A stretch of DNA of 64,000 bases from Rostratula benghalensis (taxonomy: Eukaryota > Chordata > Aves > Charadriiformes > Rostratulidae), in the NCBI GenBank assembly GCA_013399305.1, contig VXAI01000092.1, positions 2,293,682 through 2,357,681 of the forward strand. The letters run 5' to 3'. The notes below the pieces were generated by a model, which was not told where the DNA came from, searched no databases, and worked only from the letters and a program-made list of their open reading frames with translations. Positions 28,065 through 41,149 of the stretch are shown here, in pieces (position 1 is the first letter of the stretch; the number at the start of each line of letters is the position of its first letter). The position numbers and the translations under genes are program-made.

Positions 28065-28565
28065 CTAGAAAAGAAGAAAAAAAGCTTAGTCCATATGGTG
28101 CATACAAATAACAGGGCATTAATTTTAAAAAGCAATACACAAAACTGAATGGGGACCTGCACAAAATGTGCGACAGTTTGCCTGTTTTATTGAAAGGTAC
28201 AATAACCATCCCATTCAAAGGATATAAAAAAAGCAGGTCTGGTGAAGAGAAGCATTATTTTTTACTAGACCAAGCAGCAAATTATAAAAATAGACAAGAT
28301 TTTGGGCCCTTGCATCAGAACAATGGTCAGTGAATATACAGACATCTTGGGCAAAATTATTTAAAGAAGGATTAGAAGCATTGCTCAAAATTATTTGGTT
28401 CCACATTCAGACACGTGTTATGATATTCAGAAGTTTTAGGTTTTACATTTTCCCAAAACAGGCAGGTAACACATTAGTTAGCCACGCTTAATTTGATACT
28501 CTAACTTTTCACAAAGAAACTAGCACAGAAATTAGTCCATCAAAAGTGCATGGTATCAAACCCAC

Positions 28566-28622
28566 CGTACAGAAAAAAGCAGGGTATGCTTTCACAGGAA
28601 CTTTCTGACTGAAAGATCTAGC
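28566..28622 (-). CDS. NDUFAF6: NDUFAF6 coding exon 8 (residues 266-284)
   Basis: Acceptor cccatgtactttcag. It encodes ARSFSQKVPVKAYPAFFCT, matching the human ARSFHKTVPVKAFPAFLQT. The donor is taken as TGTACG|gtgggt, because this gives the phase needed to join V-A-L-D-D in exon 9. The nearby GG|gtttga would put exon 9 out of frame. The exon is 57 nt, phase 0 at both ends. Confidence 0.94.
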
Positions 28623-31600
28623 CTGAAAGTACATGGGGGAAAAGGGGAAGGGGAAGGAAAAAAAAAAAAAAAGCATAATATTTAGCAGGAGAGCTTTACA
28701 TTTCAGACTAAACATCAAGTACTACATAGAATGGCTACAGCCAGCAGACTATTATGAACTTCGTCCCTTTTCATTTTGACATCTGTAATTTTACATCATG
28801 TGCAAGCCAGCACCACCTCTCACTGTACACTTTGTACAGTAATTACAAGGGAAGTATGCAATACTGGGAGAGGCCCACTAATGTTCTTCTATGTTTTGAC
28901 CTTACAGTCTACATATCATAAAAATGTAAATTAGCAGCCCTTGTTCCAGCAAAGCTCCAAGTTGCATTTGATAAATATGGTTTAACACTTCCTTCTCCTG
29001 CCAAATAACTCTCATCCCAAGAGACAGAAGTGATGGAAGACCCAAAATGCATTTCTGCAAGTGCATCTTTTTGGTCCAGTGTTGCCATCAGTCCCAGAAG
29101 CCCAGTTATGCTCCATTTACATTTATGGGACACTGAAAGGACCTCAGTGCCTCAGGTCCTCAGTATCTTTGTATAAGCAGAGTCTAATCCATGGCTGAAT
29201 CAAATCTGCAATTTAAACCCATGTACAACTCAGGTACATCTAACAGAGCTGAAGCAATTTTTTTCTGTAATGCTTATTTATAAATACAAAATGCCTCCTT
29301 ATTTAACCTGTAAGAAAAGGCAAACCAACCAACCCACCCTTTCTGAGTACTGATGAGTATGTGTGAGTTTGTTAGGTTTCAATGGATCTTTCCTGACAAC
29401 TGGGAAAAAAATCAGGCTGAAACTTTAGAAGGGCAAAACACTTAATCTTTTCAGAGGGCAAATTACATCTCAAAGTTTTAAAATGATAACATATGTATGC
29501 ATACAAATACATATATAAGGAAAATGCTCTTCCCTGACCTGACCTTATAATGATTAATTTCAAGATGAAAAAAGAAAATAATCTTGCTTGACCTTCCTAA
29601 CCCAGAATGAGTAGCAGTTAATCAGAAAGCACGTTACCTTCCTTGGTAAATTCAGTCTGTAACAATCTAGCATAATTGAGATAAATGAAAAAGGCAAAAG
29701 GAGACCGTCTTTTTAGAGAGGAATGAGGGAGGGAATGCTTAAGAGTAAAAAAAAAAAGGGGGGGTTGGAGCATATAAATGTATTCACCAGCTTTTTTTTG
29801 TGGGACCGAAAGAGCACTTTTATTACATGCTTTTATTCTAACAAAACACAGAATTCCTACAGAAAACTGCAGTCTTCATTATCTTATTTTGCCCTCTGCT
29901 GGTCATCAGTTGCAGTATCAGGAAGAGCTGCCCATGCTTCAGAAACTTTTCTCCCAAGATTAAGCCCCAGGATACTACCAAGTGTTTCATTTAGTATCGC
30001 TGAGACTTTATTTAGCATTTGAGGATTATGTTCCTTCTGTCTGTGAAAGGGAGCTGGTGATCGTTACCCTCATCCTCCAAAATACGAGGTTTGTGTAAAG
30101 AGTGCTCAGATTGTTGAAATCTTTCTGCAGGTGTAAATTTTACCCCACCCTGTAATTCCAACTAAGACAGTGCCCAAGTGGCTGAAGAGACCCTCGGGGA
30201 AAACGAGATGGTGATTTTATAGCAGAGAACAGATGTGTTTAAAGGCACCAGCCCATTAGATTGAACTAAAGGCTTGAAATACCCAGCAAATGTCACCAGC
30301 AACAGTCCATTTCATCCATTAGGGGAGAAAGTATCTTTACCCTTGCATTAACAAGGACCATCTGATTACCAAGGAAGCTAATCCCCTATCATTACTGCCA
30401 GTTATTGTCAGTTCAAGTGATTTGAACACTCTAGAGGCCCTGCACTGTCAATTATTCTTCACTGATGATGATGGAGACTGGAAACAAGTATTCAGAGAGG
30501 ACTTTTTTAATTTTAATTAAGACGATATAACCCATCCATGAACAAGAAAAAGGGGCAAGGGGAGGACAGTGCCAAGATCCATATTCAATTGAATAAAACA
30601 CTAACACTGCCCTAATCTGGTTTCCTTGGGTTTATACTTTTCTGTATCGTCTCCCATTACGTGATCACATTGCCCATTTCCCACAGGTCCCTCCCAGTGC
30701 GGACCAAGGGCAGGGCTCCAGGAATGGAGTGGGAAGGAAGGCAGGCAGGGGTGAGGTTCTGCCTGTTCTCTTCTGAAGCTGATCAGCATCTTGGAAGCCA
30801 GTGGACCAATGCACTAAGAATTATCAAATTATCTGGAAGCCTCTGAAGAACTAAATTCTCTCCCTGCTTCTACCCCAAACTTTCCATACAACACCAACAA
30901 CCACATTTTAAACAGCTGGACAATAAATGCACATTGCTCCTTCTCCCTGCCTCCCATCACTGATACCAGGCATTTCAGGCCAGACACTTGGCACTTCTTT
31001 AAGCCAAAACTGCAACCAAAGTCAATGGGTTTCACACACAGTGCATTATGAGTTGAGATGTGGGGAATCCAAAAAGAAAAATCAAAATAGTTCATCTTGA
31101 ACAATGACAGTAGACTGTTTTGACCTCACATGTTCTTTGTCTTCTAAATAGAATAAACAGTTTCCTTGGCCATGTGACAGCAAAAACTGAGACATCAGGT
31201 GAAACAACATGAACAGGAATGCATTAAATGCAAGTTATAAATAGTCCGTACTAAAAATAAAGCCCAAGGCTACAAATTGTTAACAAAAAATATAAACATT
31301 AAGCAAGTAACCACTGACTGAACAAACCAGGGATGCCTCATTTTACCTTCAGAAAAATGAAAAAGGGCTCCCCTACTGTCTCTACTGTATAAGATACTGT
31401 GATCACTGTAACGCTGTAATTGAGGATTATATTAGTGCTGCAAATGCTGAGATAAATCTGGCTTTTCTTTGAAGTGTATCTTTTCAGACTACCTTGATTG
31501 GATGTATTGGGTGCACACATACTTGTACTTGCAAATATAATAAACCCTTTACAGTGCTTCTTGCAAGTTTGGCTTTCCAGATAAAGGCAAGCACAGCACT

Positions 31601-32281
31601 GCTGATGGAACATGCCTTTGCTTTTGTATTACGTGCTAACAAGCAATTCTGAGCGTAGCTGAAATAAGAGCGTAAAAGAAAAATAGAGCAGGACTCTGCA
31701 GTTCTTCAGGATTCATTATCCACTGGTGCACGTAAATAAAAGCCTTCCCCAATGCACTTGGCTGTGAGCCAGAAGAGAAATAAACAAGAAAGCACCTTTC
31801 CCACCCTGGCTTTGAGCGCGGCTGGTCATGTTAGGGAATGCTTCCCCCACACACACACACCCCCAAACCAGCAGTTAAAGGCAAGACGCTGTGCCTTCCT
31901 GGCAGCCGTTCTGCTCTGCCCCAAAATAGCATCTGCAGAAGTGCTTTCTGTGGTGCTGATCCCACCCTGGCATGGAGCTGCCCTTGTAAAGCTCTGCTTG
32001 AAGATTCCCTCCCAGTAATACAGCTTTTAGGCAGTATTTACACATATGCAATTGGACCCGGCTGTGAGTACACCACCTCCTGTACATACAGACAAATGTA
32101 CTATTCATACAGATGTAGTTGTAATATTTAAAGGTTTTGTCTGTTTGGGTTTTACTCTTGAAGTAATTAAAATATATGAAATTATGTATGCAGCTGTAAA
32201 ATCTTCTAACAACATGTATGTACGATTCTTTCTAAAGATTAGCATCAATTATGTTAATAAAATACAGGGAAGGAATCTCAC

Positions 32282-32383
32282 ATGTTCTAGATGAATATGG
32301 GCTTGGCTGGCAATGTCGTAAATTACATCTCTCACATTTTTCTCTTGCTTGCCTCTTATGAAATCCTCTTGTGAAACTCCATG
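32282..32383 (-). CDS. NDUFAF6: NDUFAF6 coding exon 7 (residues 232-265)
   Basis: Acceptor cctttctgtgtctag, donor GAACAT|gtgaga. Exactly 34 codons: [20 protein letters not shown], then [14 protein letters not shown], aligned to the human [20 protein letters not shown] and [14 protein letters not shown]. Phase 0 at both ends. It was found by splice-site reading; it does not stand out as an isolated open frame. Confidence 0.96.
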
Positions 32384-33794
32384 CTAGACACAGAAAGGAA
32401 AATCAAAAAGAAAAAAATCCTCAATACATACTAAGTTTCCATTTTACCTCCCCAAAAACATGTCCCAGCAACAAAACCTCCCGACACAAGACTGAATCAG
32501 CCTAAATGTTTTACCACTGCCCCCTCCGTTTTATTTCCTTTTTTTTTTTTGTGAGACACTTGGGGAAAAAAAAGTAATAATAGAACAGTTGGTACAGACT
32601 TTCACTGCATTAATTTCTTCCCTAAAGACTTTGCGGTCAGTCAAATAACCAAGTCAGATTTTAAAGTTTTGGGAATTTATATCAGTTTAGATGCCCAATA
32701 TTTAAAACCCTAATCCAAGAATTGATTATTACGCAGAAAAAAGCCAGGAACAGCTATCACAGAAGCCATGCCAGCTTATGAAGTCAGTCACTATCTTGGG
32801 ATTGGTGTGCACCACCAGGCTTACAAAAAAACCCAAACCACTAAAACCTAAAGGAAAAAAAAAAAAAACATATAAAAAAATCCCAAACCATCCCAAAAAA
32901 AGCCCTACCCCAAACTTATTCTTCAACTACGGTGACCAATGTAGGATGTGATATGGTATGTTCAGAACTGCACCCACTGCCTGTTCTTCTCAAGAGAACC
33001 CAGACCTGTGAGGGCCGTACGAGGGCAGGCAGGTGGGCTTCACAAGAGAGACTCCAGAACTCTGTGCTACCCGCCAGCAGCTGAAATGCTTGCAGGATGC
33101 TCAGTCTGCACAGAAGGGATACAAGCTGTTTTTACAGCTCCACTGTAAAACACCTTCCATGGCAGGGAATGACTGAATTTTCAGGCTATGTTTGGAAAGC
33201 TAAAAACTTGGAAGGCCTCCCGTACCATCCAGTCCTGGAAGGGCTGACAGCAGAGCGCAGCTCCTCCCTGCAGTCGTATAACCCTGACCTATATTAGAAT
33301 TTTTTGCAACCACCTAAACTCCAAACCAAAACTTTCAATTGCATTGAAATTATATTCAGTAAACATGAACACAACTGCCTTAAGCATCATCATAGTGACA
33401 TAAATTTCGTTAAGGATAAAAAAAATAGCATTAACATTTAGAAATCAAGACTGAGGTGAAGGAGTAAGAGCCGGGATACCTACAGATCTAGCCAGAGAAC
33501 ATAAATGAAAAAAAAAAAAAATTCAGCTTTAATCCCATTTTACCCAAATTGCAAGATCTGCTAAATTCCAATGCAAATTAGGTATGTAGTTTAAATTGGA
33601 GGACTATACCACCTCCTACAGCAATGTATGGAATGTATGCTTATAGCTATCAAATATGTAACAAAAAACCTCACAACCCAACCCTCCAAAAACCTCAAAC
33701 CACCAGCTCATTTATGAAAAGGCAGTAAAGAGAAACCCTAGAAGGTTGTTCAGAAGTAAAGTTTCTCCCAGTGCTTCCTTTATATGATAGGAAA

Positions 33795-33860
33795 GGGAAA
33801 GAAAGACAAAAAAAAACAAAACAAAAAAAAAACAACCCCCCCAAAAAAACCCCCACAGAG
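33795..33860. repeat. A/C-rich low-complexity tract, NDUFAF6 intron 6
   Basis: Long A runs broken by C (aaaacaaaac, then caacccccccaaaaaaa). No element body found. Confidence 0.8.
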
Positions 33861-34185
33861 CCAGAACCCATTCCATATGTGTATTTCTATACGCTATTGG
33901 AAAAAATCCTGGAAGCTAAAATACTAGTATATATCATAAAAAATAACTAGAAAAAAAAAAAGAAAATAAAAACCCAGAAACCCTGGCGTTTCATGAAGGT
34001 CACTCCTCTCACCTACCAAAAGATGTAAAACTCTGATAATGGCATATTACTTGGCCACAGCAGAAAGAGTTAAAATAAAAAGGTGTTCTTTCTGTTTCTG
34101 GCATAGTAAATTACAATCTCCTATCTAGCACTGAGAGACACAGTTTAGAAACACAAGGCTGTTCCATTCCAGACAATTTCCTTAC

Positions 34186-34319
34186 CAACATACAAACATC
34201 CATGGGAAGAAAGACCTTTTGTCTTGTACTGTGATACGGAGTCGCTCTTAAACAGGTAACTATGCCTTGTGCTTTCCCAATGTGACTGGCTGCATGGTCG
34301 GCGTGGATGTCCCTCACAC
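34186..34319 (-). CDS. NDUFAF6: NDUFAF6 coding exon 6 (residues 187-231)
   Basis: Acceptor tgcaattttag, donor TATGTTG|gtaagg. It encodes [20 protein letters not shown], then [20 protein letters not shown] and VCML. This is the segment corresponding to the second substrate-binding Asp motif of phytoene/squalene synthases. The position of DxxED is taken by ATPYHST, while the flanking KAQ...LR and V-F-L-P-M-D frame is kept. The exon is 134 nt, phase 1 to phase 0. Confidence 0.97.
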
Positions 34320-35362
34320 CTAAAATTGCAGAAGTAACACGTTTAGAAACACACCGTCAGGCCTTCTGAGGGGTATAATCTTCCCTGATGTATATCACAG
34401 TCATATTTAAGGAAAGCAAAGTATGTTGGTCCCTGATAGAACGGCCTACGTTCATAAATTGCTTGGAGATCTTATCTCAGAAGTGAAAAGCAGGAGGCAA
34501 ATTCATTGACTTCCATATTCAGGAGCAAGATGCCTCTTAGCCTGCTGTGGTTCTTGTGAAGGCTGTACTTAGTGGAGCAGCATCTATTCAGATATAATAC
34601 ATCAGTACACAAACTCATTTTCATTGGCATGTCCCCCCACCCAGGATAACAGTATTCCAAGAACCATTCTTCCTGCCAGAAAAATCATTCCAGTGTGAGA
34701 CTCCTGACAAGGATTATTGCTTACAGCATGGCTTCAGCATTAGCTGCACCCGATTCAGCAGTGAACTGAAGCCAAAGAGGATGGCCCTACCCTTCCTCCC
34801 CCCCAAACCCGTACTTCTGCCACCTCTCTGGCGCTGTCAGGTACAATGAGGCAGTAGCACAGCAAACCAAACCTGATTGCCAAAGCCATGGAAAATTAAT
34901 TCCAGTTACTGCATGGTCACACAACTGCAAAAACTGAAAGAAGAGGGAATTGAGTGGGGCAGAGCAGCACCTTCGCTCTTCATGGCAAGGCTGGCTTAGA
35001 ATCACCATAAAGCCATCAGGGCTGATTTTTCAGAGGACTGATCTGAGATGAAATTAAAATTTAAAGGAAAATTGACATTAAAATTTACAGAAGCATCATT
35101 CTACAAATAAAGGATTGAAAATACAGGAATTACAGACCAACAAGCCCAACTGACACCTGAAAAAGATGCTGGGTGTACAAGATTCACTGCCTAAGCCTGC
35201 CTGAGCCTTCCATGGCTCTCAGAAGTCTTTGCTAAACAGTGGCTACAGGTAGACTAGATGGACTGACTTTGGCAATGGCAGCAGAAAGCAGAGTGTGGCT
35301 TGGAGGAATCAATGGATATAACTTACTGATACTGACTGGGAAGCTCAGGCTTTACATACACC

Positions 35363-35370
<8 letters not shown>

Positions 35371-35391
<21 letters not shown>
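35371..35391. repeat. 21-base poly-A in NDUFAF6 intron 5
   Basis: A simple A run with no recognised element on its 5' side. Confidence 0.9.
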
Positions 35392-35396
<5 letters not shown>

Positions 35397-36239
35397 AAGC
35401 CTAAGAGTTTGCTCATGATGCTCAACCTGGGAATATATCCCACAAATGAGTTTCTGAAAAGGTTTAAAGAAAATTATTGACTCCTAACTACCTAGGCAAC
35501 AAATCAGAGAGCACAATATTAATATTTTTAAATGCCAGGAGCTGGGAAGAAGTACCAGGACTTCGGACAACAAGATTACCAGTCAAAATGAACTTGACAA
35601 AAGTAATCAAAAATCAGTTAGAATAAAGTATAACTGCTACTGGGAGCGATACACACAAACAGGAGACAGGGCAGGAATACAGAAGCTAAAATGCAGAATA
35701 AACTTCACAAACATGACCTGTAATTAAACCAGGTCCCCCTAGTCTAGAAAAGACTGCTGAGAGGAAATGCCAAGAAAAGGGATGGGTTCAATTAATTCCT
35801 CCATTTGTGGAAAAACAACCCACAGAAGTTACCCGTTTAATATGCTGTGAAGGAGACTTTTGTTTAGATATTTTGTTACACTTAAGAAAAGTTAAACATG
35901 ACAATAGGGCACCTAGAAAATCCAGACGCTCGCCCCCCAACAGATTTTCAAGAGAAGGATCATCTGACTTGTACCAGGAGTGACCCAAGCATGACTGAAC
36001 TTCTTTGGGTTCGAAGACATTTCTCGAAATGGAAGACACCAATATTTCTCATACTCCCACATTTCTTTAACCAGAAGTTCAGAAAGACAATTGCAACATT
36101 TCACTCCTTTCCTACTGATGAAGTGAACATCAGATATCAAGAGAGTGGTTCTTCATTTATTCCCAAGAAGAATGTGCTCACCTTATCTCTCTTTTTATTT
36201 TTTAAACCCTTTCAACCTCAACATTGGCCTTCTATCAGA

Positions 36240-36375
36240 CTACTTGATAAGCAAAATGAAAATAATGCTACTGCAGTATTAAATACTACTAAATAATACT
36301 ACTACTACTGAATAGTAATAATTCTCTAAATATTAATAAAATACTAACAAATACTACTAAATAATAATAATTCTC
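36240..36375. repeat. Degenerate AATACTACTA repeat with an internal duplication
   Basis: Two similar units, each containing aaatactactaaataata and ending aataattctc, lie about 70 bp apart. A short (ACT)n run is in the first. It is in intron 5 of NDUFAF6. Confidence 0.7.
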
Positions 36376-36786
36376 ATACTCCTCTTGCACCTGAGCTCAT
36401 ACAGGGAATACTTCCACAAAGCAACAGACACCTCAAAAAAAAAGCTTCCCTTTTTTTCACTGCAAATGAACAGTTCTTTCCAAATCTGTGACTCTTATAT
36501 TAGACATGACACCGATAGTGACTCTTATTGCCACTCACAACCACAAGGATCATACCTTCTTTGTTGTGGTTTTTCTAGCTATTCAATTACTGATAGTTAA
36601 CGTCCTTTTAGGAAGAGGAGAGAATTCAGGCCCAAATTTACAACATCACCCAACAAAGCTTTTAAGTTGAGAAGTCAGCTCTTTTGAGATAACAACTGCT
36701 GTACACCACTGTACAGAACAGCTGCAGAATAACTACAGCAGTTTGTGTTCTGACAAGTCAGCACACTCACTACAAAAAGACACTGA

Positions 36787-37247
36787 GGTGCTACAGCGAG
36801 TCTCTAGAGAAGGGCAATGAAGCTGGTGAAGAGTCTGGAGAACAAGTCTTCTGAGGAGAGGCTGAGGGAGCTGGGGAAAAGGAGAAAAGGAGGCTGAGGG
36901 GACACCTTCTCGCTCTCTACAGCTACCTGAAAAGAGGCTGCAGAGAGGCAGGGGTTGGTCTCTTCTCCCAAGTCACAGATGATAGGACAAGAGGGTAATG
37001 CCTTCAAGTTGCGCCAGGGGAGGTTCAGATTGGGTATTAGGAAAAATTTTTACACCAAAAGGGTTATCAAGCATTGGAGTGGGCTGCCCAGGGAAGTGGT
37101 TCAGTCAGCATCCCCGGAAGTATTTAAAAGATGGGTAGACATAGTGCTTCGCCAACATGGTTTAGTGATGGTTTTTGTCAGTGTAACATTGATGGTTGGA
37201 CTAGATGATTTGAAAAGTCCCTTCCAATCCAGGCAAGATATTCTAAG
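36787..37247 (+). mobile_element. CR1 LINE 3' fragment in NDUFAF6 intron 5 (antisense)
   Basis: Matches the CR1 consensus from ctctagagaagggcaatgaa through gaggagaggctgagggagct, caagttgcgccaggggaggt, gggctgcccagggaagtggt and ggttggactagatgattt. The tail is diverged. Its ORF2-derived frame still reads through [12 protein letters not shown] and [10 protein letters not shown] and continues into flanking DNA, giving a 184-codon open frame (36955-37509). Confidence 0.95.
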
Positions 37248-37595
37248 TGGGACAATCAGAAAATGTGGCAAAGAGCTGAATTTACCACACGCTGTAATAG
37301 GAGCAAGAAAAGACAAAAGAGCGTTAAGCAACACTGAACAGAGCAGTAGGAAACCACACTTTAATGAGCTTTCCACTGAGCAGCTTCTAAGGAAGGTACT
37401 TAGTTCCAGGACAGGTGCACTGAGATTACAGATTTATGGTTCAGCCTTCAGAACACATCTGAAGTATCAACTAAGACAACTTCTACTGAAATTAAATTCT
37501 AGTGTGTAGAGAGTGGGCTTTTGAAATCATCAATAAATACTGTACCTGCACTAATGACTCATGAACAAAATCTTTAAAAAGGGGAAAACACCTAC

Positions 37596-37698
37596 CCAGC
37601 ATTTCCAAGGTAAGGTACAAGAGGGCACTCTGAGTGTTCTCAGCGTACGTTTCAAGTTCCTGGATGTTACGGTACGCTCTATCATCCAAATTCTTCTC
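37596..37698 (-). CDS. NDUFAF6: NDUFAF6 coding exon 5 (residues 153-187)
   Basis: Acceptor ttcatattacag, donor ATGCTGG|gtaggt. It encodes [20 protein letters not shown], then [15 protein letters not shown]. The run is highly conserved and forms a central helix pair of the isoprenoid-synthase-like fold. The exon is 103 nt and ends in phase 1, with Gly187 split across the intron. A CR1 element lies on the opposite strand about 350 bp downstream of the donor. Confidence 0.96.
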
Positions 37699-38839
37699 CT
37701 GTAATATGAACACAGAAATTCAATAGAACATAAATATAACATGCTATTTGTGCAATTTTATTACTACAGTCAGCATAATCCACTATTAGAAAAAGAAGGG
37801 CAAAATTAAGAGATAGTACGAGTATAAACTCGGATAGAAGTAGTCCTTAAAGCTTAAGCAAGTCTAACGTAACCAAACAACTACATGCAACCACAGCTAA
37901 GATGCTGAAGCAAATATAACCTCTTGCAATAAGAAACCAGAATTCTTCATTAAAAAAAGACACAGCTGAAACAAAACATCACATGGCATTCTTACACTAC
38001 AGGGTTGTCAGTTTCAACACTTAATTTGCTTCTGAAGCACAGAGAAATTTAGATAAGTGGGAATGTATTTTCTAAAACATGCATAGATCAATCCATCAGA
38101 TATACACCTGAGTTTCAAAGTCATATGCAAATAGCCCTCAAAATATACCATCCTCCAGCATTCTTCCTGTCCGAGAGGCTTTTGTGGTTAAAACGTGCCA
38201 GTCCTAAGATTAATGAATTCTGAAGTCTTTCATAGCCATGACACTCTGCAAGTAACTGACCATCAAATTTTCTCAAGGTGTAACTTCAAGAGACGCTCCC
38301 TTTAGCAGCAGACCCAGCTTAAGAAATTCCTGCCCCCAGTTATTCATCCTTGCCCTTGTGTCAGAGTTGGTACCAGCATCACTGTACCAGTGAAGCCCTT
38401 CTAAGTAGACTCTGCTATTTAATCCCATAGGATGGAACTTCCCTCACTTACATCCAGAAAGGTACCTAAGTGTAACTCCAAACAGTTTACCTCTAGGGGT
38501 AACCACTTCAAATCAAGAATAGAGACAAGCAACAGAAAACATACATTGGATGTAGGAGCAGGGAAGAAGAAAGATCTCACAAACTACATCTATTTTAAAG
38601 CAAAACTAAATGAAGGATTCTATTAGCAGTTCTAGCCAGAAAGAGCAGAAATTATGACTAGAGGCATGAAGGGAGAATTAAAAGGAAATATAGCAGTATC
38701 ATTCTTAAAGAGAAATACTGCTGTCTGGAAAAGATTAATTACTTAAACTTTTGTTTTACACACAAACACATAAAATTAAGGGGAAAAAAACCCACATGCA
38801 ACTAAAACCTGGATCAGTCCTTGAATGCTAAGTACTTAC

Positions 38840-38896
38840 TCTTTCATCAATTATCTTCATGAACCACATTTTAGTTAAGTTATGCATCTTGACAGC
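38840..38896 (-). CDS. NDUFAF6: NDUFAF6 coding exon 4 (residues 134-152)
   Basis: A short 57-nt exon with acceptor gataattttcag and donor GAAAGA|gtaagt. It encodes AVKMHNLTKMWFMKIIDER, the counterpart of human AVKRHNLTKRWLMKIVDER. It is phase 0 at both ends, so skipping would remove 19 residues without a frameshift. Confidence 0.95.
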
Positions 38897-39329
38897 CTGA
38901 AAATTATCAAACAAAACATCCATGTTAATGTATGTAAACTGATGGTAATACTGCATTTTGAGGGCTGAAATATACTTTAGGCAATCCAATTCTTACAAGG
39001 ATTGTATTCACCAAGTTAAAAAAGTGACACATCAGTTGAAAATTATAGAATCATATGACTGGCTTCTTCAAATATACAAAAACTTCAACTGGCATTTTTT
39101 ACAAGTTGTTGCACACAAAAATGAAATGTTGGACTTCAAGCCAGTTAACTAAAAGCACTTCTTTAAAAATAATTTTGGATTAAAGTAATTTATTTTCTTA
39201 TGGAGTCATTGTGGAGCTCCCACAAAATATTTCCAGATAACTCTGTTCACTCTGCAAAGAGAACACCGTTTCCTCCAGAGTCAAGCAACAAAAAGATTTC
39301 TCCTAGAAATTTTCAAGAAAACTTCAGTA

Positions 39330-39388
39330 TTATTACTGTATATATATACTGTAATATATACAGTACATACATTACAGTACATATGTAA
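39330..39388. repeat. AT-rich nested inverted repeats (TACTGTA / TACAGTA)
   Basis: Several copies of tactgta and its complement tacagta are interleaved with TATATA. The strand can fold in more than one hairpin register. In intron 3 of NDUFAF6. Confidence 0.65.
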
Positions 39389-39739
39389 AGACAGCATCCT
39401 AACACAGTAATATAATGAATATTATGCTTTTATTTAGAAAAGTATTGCACAGCATTTCATATTCACATGTTGTGCTTTTGGCTCTAATCTTGTATTTGAA
39501 TCCCTTCCTGTACCACTTCATTCCATCACCTTACCCTCACCTGCTCTTCAAAAAGGTTATTCTTGGGGTATTTGCTGAAATGTAGAAATAAAATCACACC
39601 TTGAGTGCAAAGCTCAGGTTGGATTGTGAGCTCTTTCTAATGCTCTGCAGTGGTCAGAGCTATCAGAGCTCCTAGAAATAATTTCTGAATTATTTTTCTA
39701 CATCTTATTTTACAAGCAGTGTAGAAACCAACTGCTCTG

Positions 39740-39990
39740 GGACAAGTTGGGCATCAGACGGCTGCTGGTGTGCAATAGCTTTCATGTGCATCACTTGTCT
39801 TCCTTCTATTTTATTTTTCCTCTCTTTTTTTTTCTTACAATTTTTGTTATTATTTCTTTTTAATTATTGAACTACTGTGACCTCAAACTTCTACTTGTCT
39901 CCCCCATCCCATGCGGGGGGTGGGGGGGATGGGGTGGTGAGTGACCGGCTGTATGGTGCTTAGTTGTCTGCTGGGTTTAAAACCACCACA
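39740..39990 (+). mobile_element. Avian ERV LTR remnant (3' part) in NDUFAF6 intron 3
   Basis: The right end, gtatggtgcttagttgtctg then ctgggtttaaaaccaccaca, matches the terminus of a common avian endogenous-retrovirus LTR. The preceding parts also follow that LTR in order: ggcatcag...gtgcaatagc, atgtgcatcacttgtct, a T-rich tract, and the C/G-rich hinge cccccatccc...gggatgggg. The LTR start is missing and divergence is high, so this is an old partial LTR with no internal coding part. It is antisense to NDUFAF6. Named from memory of the family. Confidence 0.75.
39899..39940 (+). other. G-rich hairpin / G-quadruplex-prone hinge within the LTR
   Basis: The sequence cccccatcccatgc is followed by runs of 6, 7 and 4 G. 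The C-run and G-run arms can pair (cccccatccc with gggatggggg), and the G runs alone meet a loose four-stack quadruplex pattern. Confidence 0.6.
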
Positions 39991-41149
39991 ATGGTTTGGA
40001 TAATTTTTTTTATTATTTTACAAATTACTGTTCTGTTACATTTCCACCCTGCGCTGATACATACACAAGCAGCCTGAAATTAAAAGCAATCAAAAGAACA
40101 TATACAATCATATTCCAAACTAACTCACATCTAACCCACTCAACAGACAACTAAACACGAGGTTATCTTCACAAACAAAAGTAAATTGAGCTACGCTAAA
40201 GCAAGCTCCTCCTTGGACACGAGACAAAAGCCTTTTGGGAGAAAATGGTCTTGTTCCTGGGAAGTTTGGCATATGCTCAAAGAGAGGGAGAAAGGAGGAA
40301 ATAAAAAGCAAAGGCACAGACAGATTGATGTACAAAATGACCAATTCTGCATTTTAATCCCTGCATTAGAATATCACCCTAGGTGCATCTTCAACTCCCA
40401 TAATCCCATATAAAGGCTCACAACGTTTGTCAATCTTCATTCTAACTGTATGAACACTTTGTTGTGGCTGAAGCACACACTTAAACTATCTGAGCTGGAG
40501 ACACTCCAGTCCTAAAAGTGACTGTTAACAGGTGTTTTTTCTTTATTTTACTTCTTGGCTTTATCTATGTTTTCCCATAGTTAAACAAACTGTGTCTTGT
40601 TTAAGTTCCAATTTTAATCTGAGTGGTGACAGACAGAACAAATGCTCGCTTATGTTTTATTTCACATTTAAAGGAAGAGTCAGGGACAGGACACAGTTCC
40701 AGCACTGCCAAAAATCGCTGGAGGAGGATTTGGAAAGGATTCATTTTTGTGGTCTCAGACATGCAAGAGAGTGGATGTGAAGCAAAGACTGCAACAAGTT
40801 AAATGCTCTCATCCTGCAGGAACTCTATTGTTCTCGCTCAATGTTACAGCAAGTGTCCTGCTTTTTCCAGGATTTTAATGGGAACAACGCAGATGAATAC
40901 TCCAGTGAAGACTCCACATTTCACTACCTGTTTTTCAGCAGGTCTATAAAACTACCTACCTACAATATCTATGTCAACTGTATTCAGCTACTGAGATCTA
41001 GACAAACTACAGCTTCTCCTGTCCAGGAGGTCAGAGACCTTTAGTTTAAATTCAGGTTCTGATCTTACAGAGGTCTTACAATAGCTGCTTTTCAGAAGGT
41101 TCTGAGACTTGCTGTGGCCCATGGCCCTAAGAGGACAAGTCAGCAATGT

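Noticed and set aside
28509..28565. Continuation of exon 8 as TVGLIPCTFDG
   Set aside because: This is read-through of the intron beyond the ACG|gtgggt donor; it does not join in phase with exon 9.
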